The position numbers and the translations under genes are program-made. The notes under the pieces are model-generated. The model did no database searches and was not told where the DNA came from. It was given only the letters and a program-made list of their open reading frames with translations. Shown in pieces: positions 1-9,120 of a DNA stretch of 64,000 nt. This DNA comes from Erythrobacter sp. F6033 (GTDB taxonomy: Bacteria; Pseudomonadota; Alphaproteobacteria; Sphingomonadales; Sphingomonadaceae), in the NCBI RefSeq assembly GCF_023016005.1, contig NZ_JALKAZ010000001.1:620001-684000 (forward strand), given 5' to 3'. Position 1 is the stretch's first letter. Every line of letters begins with the position of its first letter.

Positions 1-246
1 TCCGGGCGCGATGATCAGGCCGCTGGCATCTACAATGTTGGTCGCAGAATATCGCGAGCCAGCATCCGGCCCTATGTAAAGGATCGCGCCATCGCGGATG
101 GCGATATGGTTGACAGTGCCCGCTTCGCCTGAGCCGTCAAACACCATCCCGCCTGAAATGATCGTATCGGCCTTTTGAATGTCCGGCATTGTTTCGCACC
201 CGGCAAGGCTGGCGAACAATACGAGTGCGCCAATCCGGAGCTTCAT
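1..246 (-). CDS. Amidohydrolase, D-aminoacylase-like lipoprotein (N-terminal fragment)
   Basis: Only the first 82 codons are present; the gene runs off the left edge. The product begins with a short lipoprotein signal (KLRIGALVLFASLAGC, lipobox LAGC), so the mature protein is probably membrane-anchored in the envelope. It then shows the N-terminal beta-sandwich start of amidohydrolases of the D-aminoacylase type: ADTIISGGMVFDGSGEAG, later IRDGAILYIG and VDASGLIIAPG. Metal-ligand and catalytic regions lie outside the window. The ATG overlaps the stop of the upstream M14 peptidase as ATGA, so the two are translationally coupled. From family knowledge such enzymes hydrolyse N-acyl-D-amino acids or related amides. 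The exact substrate cannot be read here. Confidence 0.8.
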   Translation of the reverse strand, partial: MKLRIGALVLFASLAGCETMPDIQKADTIISGGMVFDGSGEAGTVNHIAIRDGAILYIGPDAGSRYSATNIVDASGLIIAPG

Positions 247-1490
247 CGCTGGGCAGAAGCTAAATTGGCCGGCGGAGGTGTTTCCAGCAGTGTTCGCATC
301 ATCGCGATCGCAGACTCCCGGCCAATCCGCTTTATCAATTGGCGGTCCGTGTCGTCACCAATTTCGAACGTGATGCCGGGCGCGCCGTAAACATCAAACG
401 CATGTGCTTTCGATATCGGTCTGCCTTCGGTGTGGCGGGCATCGCGGTTCACCTCGTAATCGGGCATGCGTTCTTGGTAGAGTTCCAGCCACTTCTTGGT
501 GAAGAGTTCCGGATCTGTCGGAAGTTCATCGGGGATAGTGTAGAACACATCGCGATTGGTCGAATGGAAATCGATCAGGACACGCATGTCGCGGTCAGGA
601 TCGGCCTCAATTGCTTTGAGAAGTCCGTCCATCAATGTGGTTTCCGGCTGGGTGAATGGCCCCCAATCGCGGTTTAAGTCGACCCCGCCCGTATTATGCC
701 GCCAATGTCCGTAAACCACACCGTCGGGATTGAGCAGCGGAACGGTCAACGTTTCAAATCGCGCGCGGTAGGCTTTGGCTAGATCGCTATCACCCATGAT
801 CGTTTCAACGAATGGCAACATGGCAAGGGCCCCGGTTACTTCGGGCGGGTGTTGCCGGCCGACCAGCACCACAGTTTCGCGGTGCTTGGTTTCGGGCTCC
901 GCGATGCGGAGAAGTTTGATAGCCCGGCCATGCGCTGACCGGCCAAGAACGCTAACTGCGGCAAATGATGCCTGCTCCCGTTCGCCCAGCCAGGCATCGT
1001 AGACCGATGGAGGGAAAACCTCTTGCGCCGCCACGAACAGTGGCTCTTTCCCAACCTTCAACGTCAATCGGGCAGTGCGCTCTCCGCGTTCGCCTTCGAC
1101 CTTCACAAATTTGGGGTCCATGAAATCCCAGTTTACACCGTCCGTGCTGGTCTTTGGCCAATAACGATGCCCGCAAGTGGTGTAATCGAGATCAATCTTA
1201 ATCCGCGTCTTGCGCTCCGCATGAACACGAAATGCGTACCATGCGCTGCAATTGATATCGCCTTCATCTTCGGGTGCGATGATGAGTTTGAAGTGCTTTT
1301 TGTCTGCGACGGTGCAGGATTGATACGCTCCTGTGGGGAAGTCTTTGTCGATCCTCGCTGCTTTGGTGTCGCACTCCGGTGGCGCGGCAGGCAGTGTCAT
1401 TTTGGTTGCTGGCTCGCTCGCAGCGTGTGCGGGTGTAGATGCCAACACCGCTGACACTAACAGCCCGATAATCATCGCTTGCAGGCGCAT
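243..1490 (-). CDS. M14-family zinc carboxypeptidase, exported
   Basis: A 415-residue protein. The open frame extends upstream to 1661, but the ATG at 1490 is chosen because it follows AAGGGGAG and starts a clear signal peptide (MRLQAMIIGLLVSAVLASTP, cleavage near AHA-A). M14 signatures are visible: the zinc motif HPPE in VGRQHPPEVTGAL, the substrate-binding Asn-Arg in GGVDLNRDWG, the second zinc His in LIDFHSTNRD and the catalytic Glu in GITFEIGDD. An N-terminal beta-rich domain precedes the peptidase domain, as in several bacterial periplasmic M14 enzymes. It probably trims peptides in the periplasm. It lies downstream of a TonB receptor and overlaps a D-aminoacylase-like gene, suggesting an operon for using peptides or acylated amino acids. 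Confidence 0.88.
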   Translation of the reverse strand: MRLQAMIIGLLVSAVLASTPAHAASEPATKMTLPAAPPECDTKAARIDKDFPTGAYQSCTVADKKHFKLIIAPEDEGDINCSAWYAFRVHAERKTRIKIDLDYTTCGHRYWPKTSTDGVNWDFMDPKFVKVEGERGERTARLTLKVGKEPLFVAAQEVFPPSVYDAWLGEREQASFAAVSVLGRSAHGRAIKLLRIAEPETKHRETVVLVGRQHPPEVTGALAMLPFVETIMGDSDLAKAYRARFETLTVPLLNPDGVVYGHWRHNTGGVDLNRDWGPFTQPETTLMDGLLKAIEADPDRDMRVLIDFHSTNRDVFYTIPDELPTDPELFTKKWLELYQERMPDYEVNRDARHTEGRPISKAHAFDVYGAPGITFEIGDDTDRQLIKRIGRESAIAMMRTLLETPPPANLASAQR

Positions 1491-1523
1491 CGGCCAAGCT
1501 CCCCTTGCGTTTCTGAAGGTGAC

Positions 1524-1548
1524 GGGCCGCAGCGCCGCGCTGCGGCCC
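1524..1548 (-). terminator. GC-rich hairpin between TonB receptor and peptidase genes
   Basis: A perfect 11-bp inverted repeat (GGGCCGCAGCG / CGCTGCGGCCC) with a 3-base loop sits between the receptor stop (1558) and the peptidase start (1490). There is no U-run after it, so it is more likely an RNA-stabilising or partial-attenuation hairpin that lowers expression of the downstream genes than a full terminator. Confidence 0.5.
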
Positions 1549-1557
1549 GATCCTGGA

Positions 1558-4500
1558 CTAGAAGTTCTTGCGAATATCGAACGAGAATTGACGACCGCGC
1601 CCACTGTGCAAGCTGCCGTAATAACCGAAGCTCTCATCAGCGAGCGGTGGGTCTTCATCAAAGATATTGTTCACGCCAAAACGAAGCCGTGTCCCGTCCA
1701 GCCCGGTGTTCGTATCATCGATCGAATAGCTGATACCGAAATTGAGCGTGAACCAGTCTTCGACCGGGAACAGCGCCGCTGTGTCATCTTGCTGGGCACC
1801 CGGGTCAAACACTCCGCCGACATAACGGCCGAAGAAGTTTACGCGGACTGGTCCGCTTTCCCATGCCGCCGAACCGGAGAAACGCCATTTCGGACGCCCA
1901 TCGATCTCAAGCAATTCGCCAAAGCCAAACGGTTGAAGAGCCGCAACATCACCGACTGACAATTCAGGGAATGATTGGAGTAGCGGTGTAAGATCCGTGA
2001 AGAGCGGCTCTGCATCGGGGCCGGCGAGCTGTTCAAAGCCCAGCAGCCTTGCAGCATTCACCTGAAAATCGAAATCACCAAAGCTGGTGCCGAATTCGTA
2101 CATTACACTGAAATCGAGACCCTCTGAGGTGCGCTGATCGAGGTTGCGATACGGGTTCAAAATTTGCTGAACATCACCAGCCGGATTGAGACCTGTGCCA
2201 GCGTAAAGGGCGATCTGGCCTGCATCCGGATCATCCCGCACGACGTTCGGATTAAAGCTGCCTTGCGAGCGGAGAACAAGGTCAAGCAGCAGAGCATTCT
2301 GGTTGCCGAAGATCCCGATGATACCTTCTTGCTCAACGCGCCAGTAATCGGCTGTGAGTGTCAGGCCGGGAATGAAGCTCGGTGTGAGGACAGCGCCAAA
2401 GTTGATGCTTTCTGTGTTCTCCGGCTCAAGGTTGGCTGCACCGGACCGGAAATCGATCGTACCCTGAGTACCGCAATCGGGAACATCGTCTTCAATACCG
2501 GCGATGATTTCGGCAACGCATTCCACCACCTGAATAACCGAGTTGGAACGCGTCGTTCCGGCGTCGTTGATCTGGATCAGGTTCGGCGCGCGGAAGCCTT
2601 GCGACCATGCACCGCGGAATAGAACGTCGCCAATCGGGCGCCAAGCAACCGCAGCACGCGGCACAAAAGCGCTGGAAGAGTCGGAGAACTCTTCGAAACG
2701 CGCGGCCAGTTGCAGTTCCAGCGTATCGAACAGTGGAACACCCATGTCAGGCGAAATCAGCGGAACGAGTGCTTCAGCAAAGGCCGAATAAACTTCGCGA
2801 TTGCCACTGGTGTCTGGTGACGGGCTGGAGCCGACCACGTCGCTGCCGAAGGTGTCGCCGTTCACTGCATTGGTGAAAGTGATCGTTCCATCAAGGCGAG
2901 GGTCACGGTCATCCATGAACGTTTCGCGGCGGAATTCCACGCCGGCCGCGATGCCGACACCGCCAGCAGGCAGTTCAAACAGGTCGGGACGCGAAACCTT
3001 GAAATCGGCCAGCGCCAGTGTTGTTTCGCCTTTGCGGAACACATCAATCGTGATCGCATCGATCACGCTTTGTGGGTTGGGCGTACAATCGGCGATGTTG
3101 ATGCCGAATTGATCGGTGAAACAGCCGCCATTGAACGGATTGTATGCGCTCGCATCAGTTCGGTTGATCGCGTCCTGTGCCAGCGTGCCAGAGATACGGT
3201 TGCGGGTAAGGTCGGTCGTGTTCGCCTGCGCATACAGGAAGCCGGTATCGTAATCCCAGCCGCCAAACTCGCCGCGCAAACCGGCGACCAGACGGAATTC
3301 GTCTTTGGTCACAGAGCCAAGCCGCGGGCCTGCATCAACCCAGCGATAATCCTCAATCAGAAGCGCCCGGCCATCATCGGTTACGCCTGAACCAATGCCG
3401 TTATCGACACGGTTGGGGTTTGGCGAACCATCCGGCAGCAATGTTGCGCCAAGCGGGTTGTAGAATGCGGTCGCTTCAATGCCGAGCGGAACCGCGCTGA
3501 GCATTGTGCTCTGTTCACGCTCGCGGAAGTTTTCTGAGCGGTAATAAGAACCCTCGAAATAGAACTCGGCTGCATCGCTCAGCTCATAGTTGAAAAGGGC
3601 CTGCGCATTGTAACGCTTCTTCTCGGAGTAGAGAAACCGGTTCGCGCCAAGATCATGGCGCAGCACGCGGTCGATTGTGCCGCCATTGTCGGCGCAAATA
3701 CCGTTGCCCAGATCGATCACCCGGCCGTCGCTGTCCGCAGCGCCTGCTGGCCCGAAAAGAACGCAAGGTTGAAGATGGAAATCATCATCGCGCAGGGCGG
3801 TCGTGTTGGATGATGTGGCGCTGGAGCCTTGAATGTCGAACGCACCCCAAGGGCTATTGATCGATCGGTTATCGAACTGCGTATCCCCTTCGAAATCGGT
3901 TCCTACCAAGAATGGGCGCAGATCGCTCGACGCGGAGTAAGGGCGGTCTGTAGCGCGCAGGCCATTTTCGTAGAAATAGCCGCCATAGAGGGTCAGGTTT
4001 CCGCGATCATCGGCAAAATCGAAACCGACCCCGCCATTGACCCGGAAACTGAAGAGACCAGTGCCGTCAGAGGCGCGGTAGTTAGCCTGCAGGAATCCGC
4101 CATCGCGGTTGCCGCGCAGGATCGTGTTGACCACGCCCGCCACAGCATCGGCACCATAAACCGCAGATGCACCATCACGCAGCACTTCGACGCGGCGCAC
4201 ACTGCCCGGTGCAATTGTGTTGGTGTCAGGCGATACGACCGGGACAAACAATTCTGTCTGGAAACCCGGGTTAAGCAGCATCCGGCGGCCATTGATAAGC
4301 AGCAGCGTATTGCCTGTTCCGAGCCCGCGAAGGTTGATTGAGGCGATATCGCCACGCGCGCCGTTCACGCCGCCTGCTGTGCTTTGCTCGTTGAATTCAA
4401 CTGAGCCAGCCTGAGGGATCGCGCGGAAAATTTCGTCACCTGACGAAGGGTCAATAGAGTCGATCAGGTCTTCGCCAACGACCGTTACCGGCAAAACATC

Positions 4501-4695
4501 ATCCACTTGGGCGCCGCGGATCTGTGTTCCCGTTACGACGATTTCCGGCTGATCTACGTTGCCTTGCGTGGAAACATCGACTGGCTGTGGCTGTTGATCC
4601 GTCGCAGTGTCGGTTGCCTGAGCGTGCGCGTTAGCGCTGGCGAGAGCCAGAACAGATGCACCTGCGAATGAGATAATGCGCGGTCCGGTTTTCAT
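1558..4695 (-). CDS. TonB-dependent receptor
   Basis: A 1045-residue outer-membrane receptor. The start at 4695 is supported by GGGGAAG just upstream and by a signal peptide ending ANAHAQA. A TonB-box/plug region follows: EIVVTGTQIRG (about residue 50), then plug motifs INLRGLGTGNTLLLINGRR and VRRVEVLRDGASAVYGADA, typical of large receptors in sphingomonads and Xanthomonads. The rest is beta-barrel, ending in Phe (FSFDIRKNF), the usual signal for outer-membrane insertion. A LysR regulator lies directly upstream on the same strand and an M14 peptidase and amidohydrolase downstream, so the substrate is more likely a peptide or amino-acid derivative than iron or sugar. That substrate assignment is inference. 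Confidence 0.92.
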   Translation of the reverse strand: MKTGPRIISFAGASVLALASANAHAQATDTATDQQPQPVDVSTQGNVDQPEIVVTGTQIRGAQVDDVLPVTVVGEDLIDSIDPSSGDEIFRAIPQAGSVEFNEQSTAGGVNGARGDIASINLRGLGTGNTLLLINGRRMLLNPGFQTELFVPVVSPDTNTIAPGSVRRVEVLRDGASAVYGADAVAGVVNTILRGNRDGGFLQANYRASDGTGLFSFRVNGGVGFDFADDRGNLTLYGGYFYENGLRATDRPYSASSDLRPFLVGTDFEGDTQFDNRSINSPWGAFDIQGSSATSSNTTALRDDDFHLQPCVLFGPAGAADSDGRVIDLGNGICADNGGTIDRVLRHDLGANRFLYSEKKRYNAQALFNYELSDAAEFYFEGSYYRSENFREREQSTMLSAVPLGIEATAFYNPLGATLLPDGSPNPNRVDNGIGSGVTDDGRALLIEDYRWVDAGPRLGSVTKDEFRLVAGLRGEFGGWDYDTGFLYAQANTTDLTRNRISGTLAQDAINRTDASAYNPFNGGCFTDQFGINIADCTPNPQSVIDAITIDVFRKGETTLALADFKVSRPDLFELPAGGVGIAAGVEFRRETFMDDRDPRLDGTITFTNAVNGDTFGSDVVGSSPSPDTSGNREVYSAFAEALVPLISPDMGVPLFDTLELQLAARFEEFSDSSSAFVPRAAVAWRPIGDVLFRGAWSQGFRAPNLIQINDAGTTRSNSVIQVVECVAEIIAGIEDDVPDCGTQGTIDFRSGAANLEPENTESINFGAVLTPSFIPGLTLTADYWRVEQEGIIGIFGNQNALLLDLVLRSQGSFNPNVVRDDPDAGQIALYAGTGLNPAGDVQQILNPYRNLDQRTSEGLDFSVMYEFGTSFGDFDFQVNAARLLGFEQLAGPDAEPLFTDLTPLLQSFPELSVGDVAALQPFGFGELLEIDGRPKWRFSGSAAWESGPVRVNFFGRYVGGVFDPGAQQDDTAALFPVEDWFTLNFGISYSIDDTNTGLDGTRLRFGVNNIFDEDPPLADESFGYYGSLHSGRGRQFSFDIRKNF

Positions 4696-4819
4696 GAATG
4701 TCTTCCCCTATTGTTTTGCGCAATCCGCCTCCTCAAACGAATTACGCGCCCTCCATTTTGTGTCATGATTAGACGTCAATCCGCCTTATCACGCAACAGC
4801 ATTCCAAAATCATATGCCA

Positions 4820-4836
4820 TAAGGGCTATAGCCTTA
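4820..4836. promoter_or_regulatory. Candidate LysR-regulated operator upstream of the TonB receptor
   Basis: The 190-bp gap between the LysR gene and the receptor contains TAAGG-N7-CCTTA, an interrupted palindrome with 5-bp arms, in an AT-richer stretch. Position and dyad symmetry fit a LysR-type site, but it does not have the textbook T-N11-A spacing. It is offered only as a candidate. Confidence 0.3.
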
Positions 4837-4886
4837 CGTTATGACCAGCCGCAATCGACCGGTGGGTGACCCGGTTCTTTGAGCGG

Positions 4887-5765
4887 TTAACCGAACAGAT
4901 GGCGCAGGCTGTGAATTCCCGACGTAACCAGCGCACTTTCGCTTTCATCGGCGAGTGTCATGGCGACAAATGGCAGGGTCGGGGACCCGGCGAGCGCAAA
5001 TGACTGGACGTCATCACTGACGAAACGTTTCGCGGTGAAACCATCGACAATCGCGAAGCCGGCGCCAAGCGCAACCAGTTCGGCGGCGACATAATATGTC
5101 TGTGCCGAAATCGCGACAAGGGGTTCGACCCCGGCATTCTGAAGAAAGGTCTCTATTCGATCCGCCACTGGGCCGCTGTCACGGAGGCCGATCATTTCCT
5201 TCCCGTCTAGCGCGTCTGCGGTCAGCACACCTGATGCGCTCTCAAACATGCCGGGTCTTGCTAGCAGAGCGAGGTCGACAGCGTTGATCGCCTGACAGCG
5301 GATCCGGTCATCGAATTTGTCGTCAAAACCAATGCAGAGGTCGAAACGCTTTTCGAGCAAAGCCGGTGTGATCTCTTCGCTGTGCAGGGTGCTCAGGTCA
5401 AAGCTGGCATCGGGATCATCTGCTCGCATCGCCGCCACCATGGGCGGGGCAATCGCGAAGCCGAGCGAAGGCAGCACTCCTATCCGAAGATGGCCGCCTT
5501 TGCGACTGCGGATGTTGTCTGCTGTCCTGTCGAGCGCCGAAACACGCTCGTATATCTCGCTGACTTCGCGGAAGAGCTCGGTCGCGGCATCGGTTGGGTA
5601 AAGCCTGCCCTTGCGCCGATCAAACAACGGGAAGCCCAGCTGGTCTTCCGCATGGCGAAGAACTTTGCTGACCGAGGGTTGTGAAACGAAGAGATTGCGC
5701 GCTGCGGCGCTGATCGAACCTTCGCGGTAGACATGGTAGAATACTTCGATGTGACGAATTCGCAT
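4887..5765 (-). CDS. LysR-family transcriptional regulator
   Basis: A 292-residue protein of typical LysR length. The N-terminal winged HTH is clear: RIRHIEVFYHVYREGSISAA, then LFVSQPSVSKVLRHAEDQLG, then LFDRRKGRLYPT. The C-terminal effector domain follows (HLRIGVLPSLG; VALGAGFAIVDG). The HTH wording is close to LysR proteins controlling amino-acid or opine-type catabolism. It is upstream of and codirectional with the TonB receptor, peptidase and amidohydrolase genes, so it is the obvious candidate regulator of that operon. No strong Shine-Dalgarno is seen before the ATG. The inducer is unknown. Confidence 0.9.
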   Translation of the reverse strand: MRIRHIEVFYHVYREGSISAAARNLFVSQPSVSKVLRHAEDQLGFPLFDRRKGRLYPTDAATELFREVSEIYERVSALDRTADNIRSRKGGHLRIGVLPSLGFAIAPPMVAAMRADDPDASFDLSTLHSEEITPALLEKRFDLCIGFDDKFDDRIRCQAINAVDLALLARPGMFESASGVLTADALDGKEMIGLRDSGPVADRIETFLQNAGVEPLVAISAQTYYVAAELVALGAGFAIVDGFTAKRFVSDDVQSFALAGSPTLPFVAMTLADESESALVTSGIHSLRHLFG

Positions 5766-5890
5766 CGGTTCAGTCTACACAGCTTGGCGGGCTTCTGAAA
5801 CCGCCTCGATCGAATGCGGACATTGCAACGGGGCTCATCAATCATGGGTGTTTGCAGGCCCGTCGCTCTGCGACTAGGAAAGCTCGCATC

Positions 5891-6367
5891 ATGGTTCGGC
5901 TCAAACAAAAGTGGAAGACTGCTACCAGTCAAAAACCACTCTTCTATCTGTGGTTGATCCCGGCTTGGGTTCTGCTTGGGCTTAGCCGCCTTGTTATCCT
6001 GACCACTCCATTTCGCAGCTATTCGCGACGATTAGGTGTGATCGACGGAGCTGTTCTGCGAAGTCCGCTTGCGACGTCCAAACAGGAAGCCAGTGCGAGC
6101 GCGATCGGAACAGCCATAAAAGTGGCCGCGAATTACGCGCCTTGGAATGCCAACTGCTTTCCCAGAGCGATAACCGCTCGGATCATTTTGGGGGTACACG
6201 GAATTCCTTATGCGCTTTTCTTTGGATTGCGGAACAAGGCGACTGAAACAGGTGCGCAGGAGCTAGCTGCCCATGCGTGGGTTGTGTCCGGACCTGTTTA
6301 TGTCACGGGGGGCAACGGCTTCGTCCAATACACCCCGGTCGGATGCTTCGTTTCGCACGATGCCTAG
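5891..6367 (+). CDS. Lasso peptide biosynthesis B2-like protein (transglutaminase-fold), orphan
   Basis: 158 residues from the ATG at 5891, preceded by AGGAAA about 9 bases upstream; the frame opens at 5852 but that start has no ribosome site. After a hydrophobic N-terminal segment (FYLWLIPAWVLLGLSRLVIL) comes the B2/Transglut_core3 signature: the catalytic Cys in NANCFPRAITARIIL, GIPYALFFGLRN, and the catalytic His in AAHAWVVSG. An Asp about 12 residues after the His, which I expect in McjB-type leader peptidases, is not obvious. In lasso clusters this protein cuts the precursor's leader. Here no cyclase (C), recognition protein (B1) or precursor is visible. It is divergent from the LysR gene and convergent with xylA. 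A second homologue is at 60331-60756. Confidence 0.75.
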   Translation: MVRLKQKWKTATSQKPLFYLWLIPAWVLLGLSRLVILTTPFRSYSRRLGVIDGAVLRSPLATSKQEASASAIGTAIKVAANYAPWNANCFPRAITARIILGVHGIPYALFFGLRNKATETGAQELAAHAWVVSGPVYVTGGNGFVQYTPVGCFVSHDA

Positions 6368-6379
6368 CTGACTGAATTA

Positions 6380-7693
6380 TCAGCTGTGCCGGCTGATCAG
6401 GTTCTCCAAAAATTCCTGCCGACCCGATCTCACGCCCGGTTGCAGATTGTTCTCCACGGCATGATTGGCGGCCTGTTCCAGTGTCACTTTGCCTGACAAC
6501 ACATCCCGTCCGAAATTGTCTTTCCAACCGGCGTATCGATCAGCAACAAACCGATCCAATTGTCCCTCTTCAATGATTGAAGCCGCGGCCAAAAGCGCAC
6601 GGGAAAGAACGTCGACGCCGCCGATATGTGCATGGAACAAATCTTCCGCATCGACCGACTGGCGGCGGACTTTTGCATCGAGATTGAAGCCACCGGTTTT
6701 GAAGCCGCCGCCTTGCAGGATGTAATACAGCACCGGTGTCAGATCGGGGACGTTGTTCGGGAATTGATCGGTGTCCCAGCCATTTTGCGGATCACCACGA
6801 TTGATGTCGATTGAGCCCATGATCCCGAGCGCGTTTGCTGTTGCGATCTCATGTTCAAAGCTGTTGCCAGCCAGTGTTGCATGGTTGGCCTCGATATTGA
6901 CTTTGACCTCGTCCTCCAGCCCGTACCGTTTCAGAAAACCATAAACGGTGGCGGTGTCGCGGTCATATTGATGTTTGGTTGGCTCGTGCGGTTTTGGCTC
7001 GATCAGGATCGGGCCGTCAAACCCGATCTTGTGCTTATGTTCCACGACCATCGTCATGAACCGTCCAAGCTGATCAAGCTCGTGCGCCAGATTGGTGTTG
7101 AGGATCGTTTCGTAGCCCTCGCGGCCACCCCATAGGACGTAGTTTGCTCCGCCCAAACGGTTGGTGGCTTCGAGCATGGAGCGGACTTGATGTGCGGCCC
7201 ATGCGAATACATCAGGATCGGGGTTTGTCGCGGCTCCCGCAGCATAGCGCGGATGGCTGAAGAGGTTGGCGGTGCCCCAGAGAAGGTTAACGCCGGTTTC
7301 GGCGATCTTGCCCTCCATCTTGTCGACAATAGCGTTCAGTTCGCTTGTGTAGCTGGCCGTGTCATCGTGATCCGCCATCGCATCGACATCGTGGAAGCAA
7401 TAGAACGGCGCGCCGAGTTTGCTGAACATATCGAACGCGGCATCGAGCTTTATCTGGGCATGCTCCGCCGTCACCGGTTCACCGGGTTTCCACGGCCGTT
7501 CAAATACGCCAGCGCCAAAGATGTCGTGCCCCGGCCACGCGAAAGTGTGCCAGTAACACACCGCCCAGCGCAGATGATCGCGCATAGATTTTCCGAGCAC
7601 TTTGCGGTTCGCGTCATAGTACCGATAGGCAAGCGGATTGGTGCTATCCGTTCCCTCGAATGCAACGGCTGGAATGTCTGTGAAATAGCTCAT
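6380..7693 (-). CDS. xylA: Xylose isomerase
   Basis: A 437-residue class II xylose isomerase, which interconverts D-xylose and D-xylulose in the cytoplasm. Diagnostic stretches are [12 protein letters not shown] (catalytic His region), [28 protein letters not shown] (metal-binding Glu and substrate Lys region), [17 protein letters not shown] and [18 protein letters not shown] (metal ligands). The ATG at 7693 is preferred over a TTG one codon upstream because it has GGAGAA in good position. It overlaps the xylB stop in the TGATG arrangement, so it is coupled to xylB. Gene order on the strand is epimerase, xylB, xylA, and the operon is probably repressed by the adjacent LacI protein through TAGCGCTA-type operators near 10115-10148. 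Confidence 0.97.
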   Translation of the reverse strand: MSYFTDIPAVAFEGTDSTNPLAYRYYDANRKVLGKSMRDHLRWAVCYWHTFAWPGHDIFGAGVFERPWKPGEPVTAEHAQIKLDAAFDMFSKLGAPFYCFHDVDAMADHDDTASYTSELNAIVDKMEGKIAETGVNLLWGTANLFSHPRYAAGAATNPDPDVFAWAAHQVRSMLEATNRLGGANYVLWGGREGYETILNTNLAHELDQLGRFMTMVVEHKHKIGFDGPILIEPKPHEPTKHQYDRDTATVYGFLKRYGLEDEVKVNIEANHATLAGNSFEHEIATANALGIMGSIDINRGDPQNGWDTDQFPNNVPDLTPVLYYILQGGGFKTGGFNLDAKVRRQSVDAEDLFHAHIGGVDVLSRALLAAASIIEEGQLDRFVADRYAGWKDNFGRDVLSGKVTLEQAANHAVENNLQPGVRSGRQEFLENLISRHS

Positions 7694-9120
7694 CAAAATT
7701 CTCCGAAACTGGATTTAAGCGTGGTGTAGAGCGACCGGAATCTGGTGAGCCGGTCCTCATCAAATTGTTGTGGTTCGAACCGCGCGAGTTCGGGCGGCTG
7801 GACGCACACGTCGGCAACTTTGTCATGCGTTGCTGCCAAACGCGCGAGCCGCGCTGCGCCGTTGGCAGGGCCAAAGCTTGCGCCGTCGCGGTAGATAAGC
7901 GGCAAGCCAAGCGTGTCTGCGAGTATTTGCGCCCAATATTCTGATCGCGACCCGCCGCCAATGACGGACAATTGCTCGGGCCGTGATTGCATCGCATCAA
8001 GCCCGTCGCGCAATCCGAAAGCGACGCCTTCGAGCGTGGACCGGATCAACTCGGCGGGCCCGGTTTCCTGGGTCATTCCAAAGAACACACCTTTGGCGAA
8101 CACATCATTATGCGGCGTCCGTTCACCCGTTAGATAGGGCAGGAACAACGGGAGCTTTGATGAAGGCGTGCTGCTCTTGGCGGCGGCTTCTAGCGCGCCA
8201 GGGACATCAGCAAAACCGGTAAGCTTGGCCGCCCAGTCGAGGCACGCGGCGGCTGACAGCATCACCGTCATCGAGTGCCACCGATCGGGCAAAGCGTGGC
8301 AGAAGGCGTGCACGCCATTCTCCGGGGCGGGTTGAAACCCATCCGACGCGGCAAATACCACGCCAGAGGTGCCGAGGCTTAGGAAAGCCTGTCTGGGTTC
8401 GGTCACGCCGGCCCCAATGGCACCCGCAGCTTGATCACCGGCGCCGCCAGCGACGGGAACCACAGGAATACCGAGTTCATCAGCAATCGCCGAACGTACC
8501 GTACCCGAAACTTCCGAGCCTTCGATCAGAGTGGGCATCTGGCTTTCGTTCAGACCGGTCGCAGTCAGCATTTCCGCAGACCAGCGTCGCTGGGCAATGT
8601 CCAGCCAAAGAGAGCCGGACGCATCGGACATCTCACTGACTTTCTCACCTGTCAGGATGAGCCGCAAATAGTCCTTGGGGAGGAGCACTGTCCGCGTCGC
8701 AGCAAACACATCCGGCTCTTGCTCGCGCACCCACAGCAGCTTTGGCGCGGTAAATCCGGCCATTGCGAGATTGCCGGTGTGCTTGCGCGCAAGCGGGGCG
8801 AGCCCATCGCAATAGGGCGCGCTGCGTCCGTCATTCCATAGGATCGCCGGTCGTAAGACATTGTCGGCGTGATCGAGTAAAACTGCGCCGTGCATCTGGC
8901 CCGACAGACCAATGCCGCGCACGCTCGCTCTCAGATTTTTGGGCAAACCAAGAACGGAGGCCTTTGTTGCCGCCCACCAATCAGCGGGCGATTGTTCAGA
9001 CCACAATGGCTTTGGACGTTGCACGCCGAGAGTCGATGAATTTTCCGCGAGGACCCTTCCAGCATCATCGACAATCACGGACTTTACGGCGGACGTCCCA
9101 AGGTCAATTCCAAGCCACAT
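7693..9120 (-). CDS. xylB: Xylulokinase
   Basis: A 475-residue FGGY-family kinase that phosphorylates D-xylulose to xylulose 5-phosphate. The N-terminal phosphate-binding motif [16 protein letters not shown] and the xylulokinase stretch [13 protein letters not shown] then [12 protein letters not shown] are clear; the C-terminal ATPase half has [14 protein letters not shown] and [17 protein letters not shown]. The start at 9120 (MWLGIDLG) places the phosphate motif at the very N-terminus, as usual in the family; the upstream extension to 9150 is ignored. Start and stop overlap the neighbouring genes as TGATG on both sides, giving a tightly coupled epimerase-xylB-xylA operon. Confidence 0.97.
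   Translation of the reverse strand: MWLGIDLGTSAVKSVIVDDAGRVLAENSSTLGVQRPKPLWSEQSPADWWAATKASVLGLPKNLRASVRGIGLSGQMHGAVLLDHADNVLRPAILWNDGRSAPYCDGLAPLARKHTGNLAMAGFTAPKLLWVREQEPDVFAATRTVLLPKDYLRLILTGEKVSEMSDASGSLWLDIAQRRWSAEMLTATGLNESQMPTLIEGSEVSGTVRSAIADELGIPVVPVAGGAGDQAAGAIGAGVTEPRQAFLSLGTSGVVFAASDGFQPAPENGVHAFCHALPDRWHSMTVMLSAAACLDWAAKLTGFADVPGALEAAAKSSTPSSKLPLFLPYLTGERTPHNDVFAKGVFFGMTQETGPAELIRSTLEGVAFGLRDGLDAMQSRPEQLSVIGGGSRSEYWAQILADTLGLPLIYRDGASFGPANGAARLARLAATHDKVADVCVQPPELARFEPQQFDEDRLTRFRSLYTTLKSSFGEF

Noticed and set aside
1333..1959. Long plus-strand frame opposite the M14 peptidase and TonB receptor 3' end
   Set aside because: Antisense shadow of two well-supported genes; similar shadows elsewhere were also left out.
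5844..5877. An 11-codon-scale mini-frame ending at the ribosome site of the lasso-B2-like gene
   Set aside because: Too short and without its own ribosome site or repeat of Trp/regulatory codons; no support for a leader peptide or lasso precursor.
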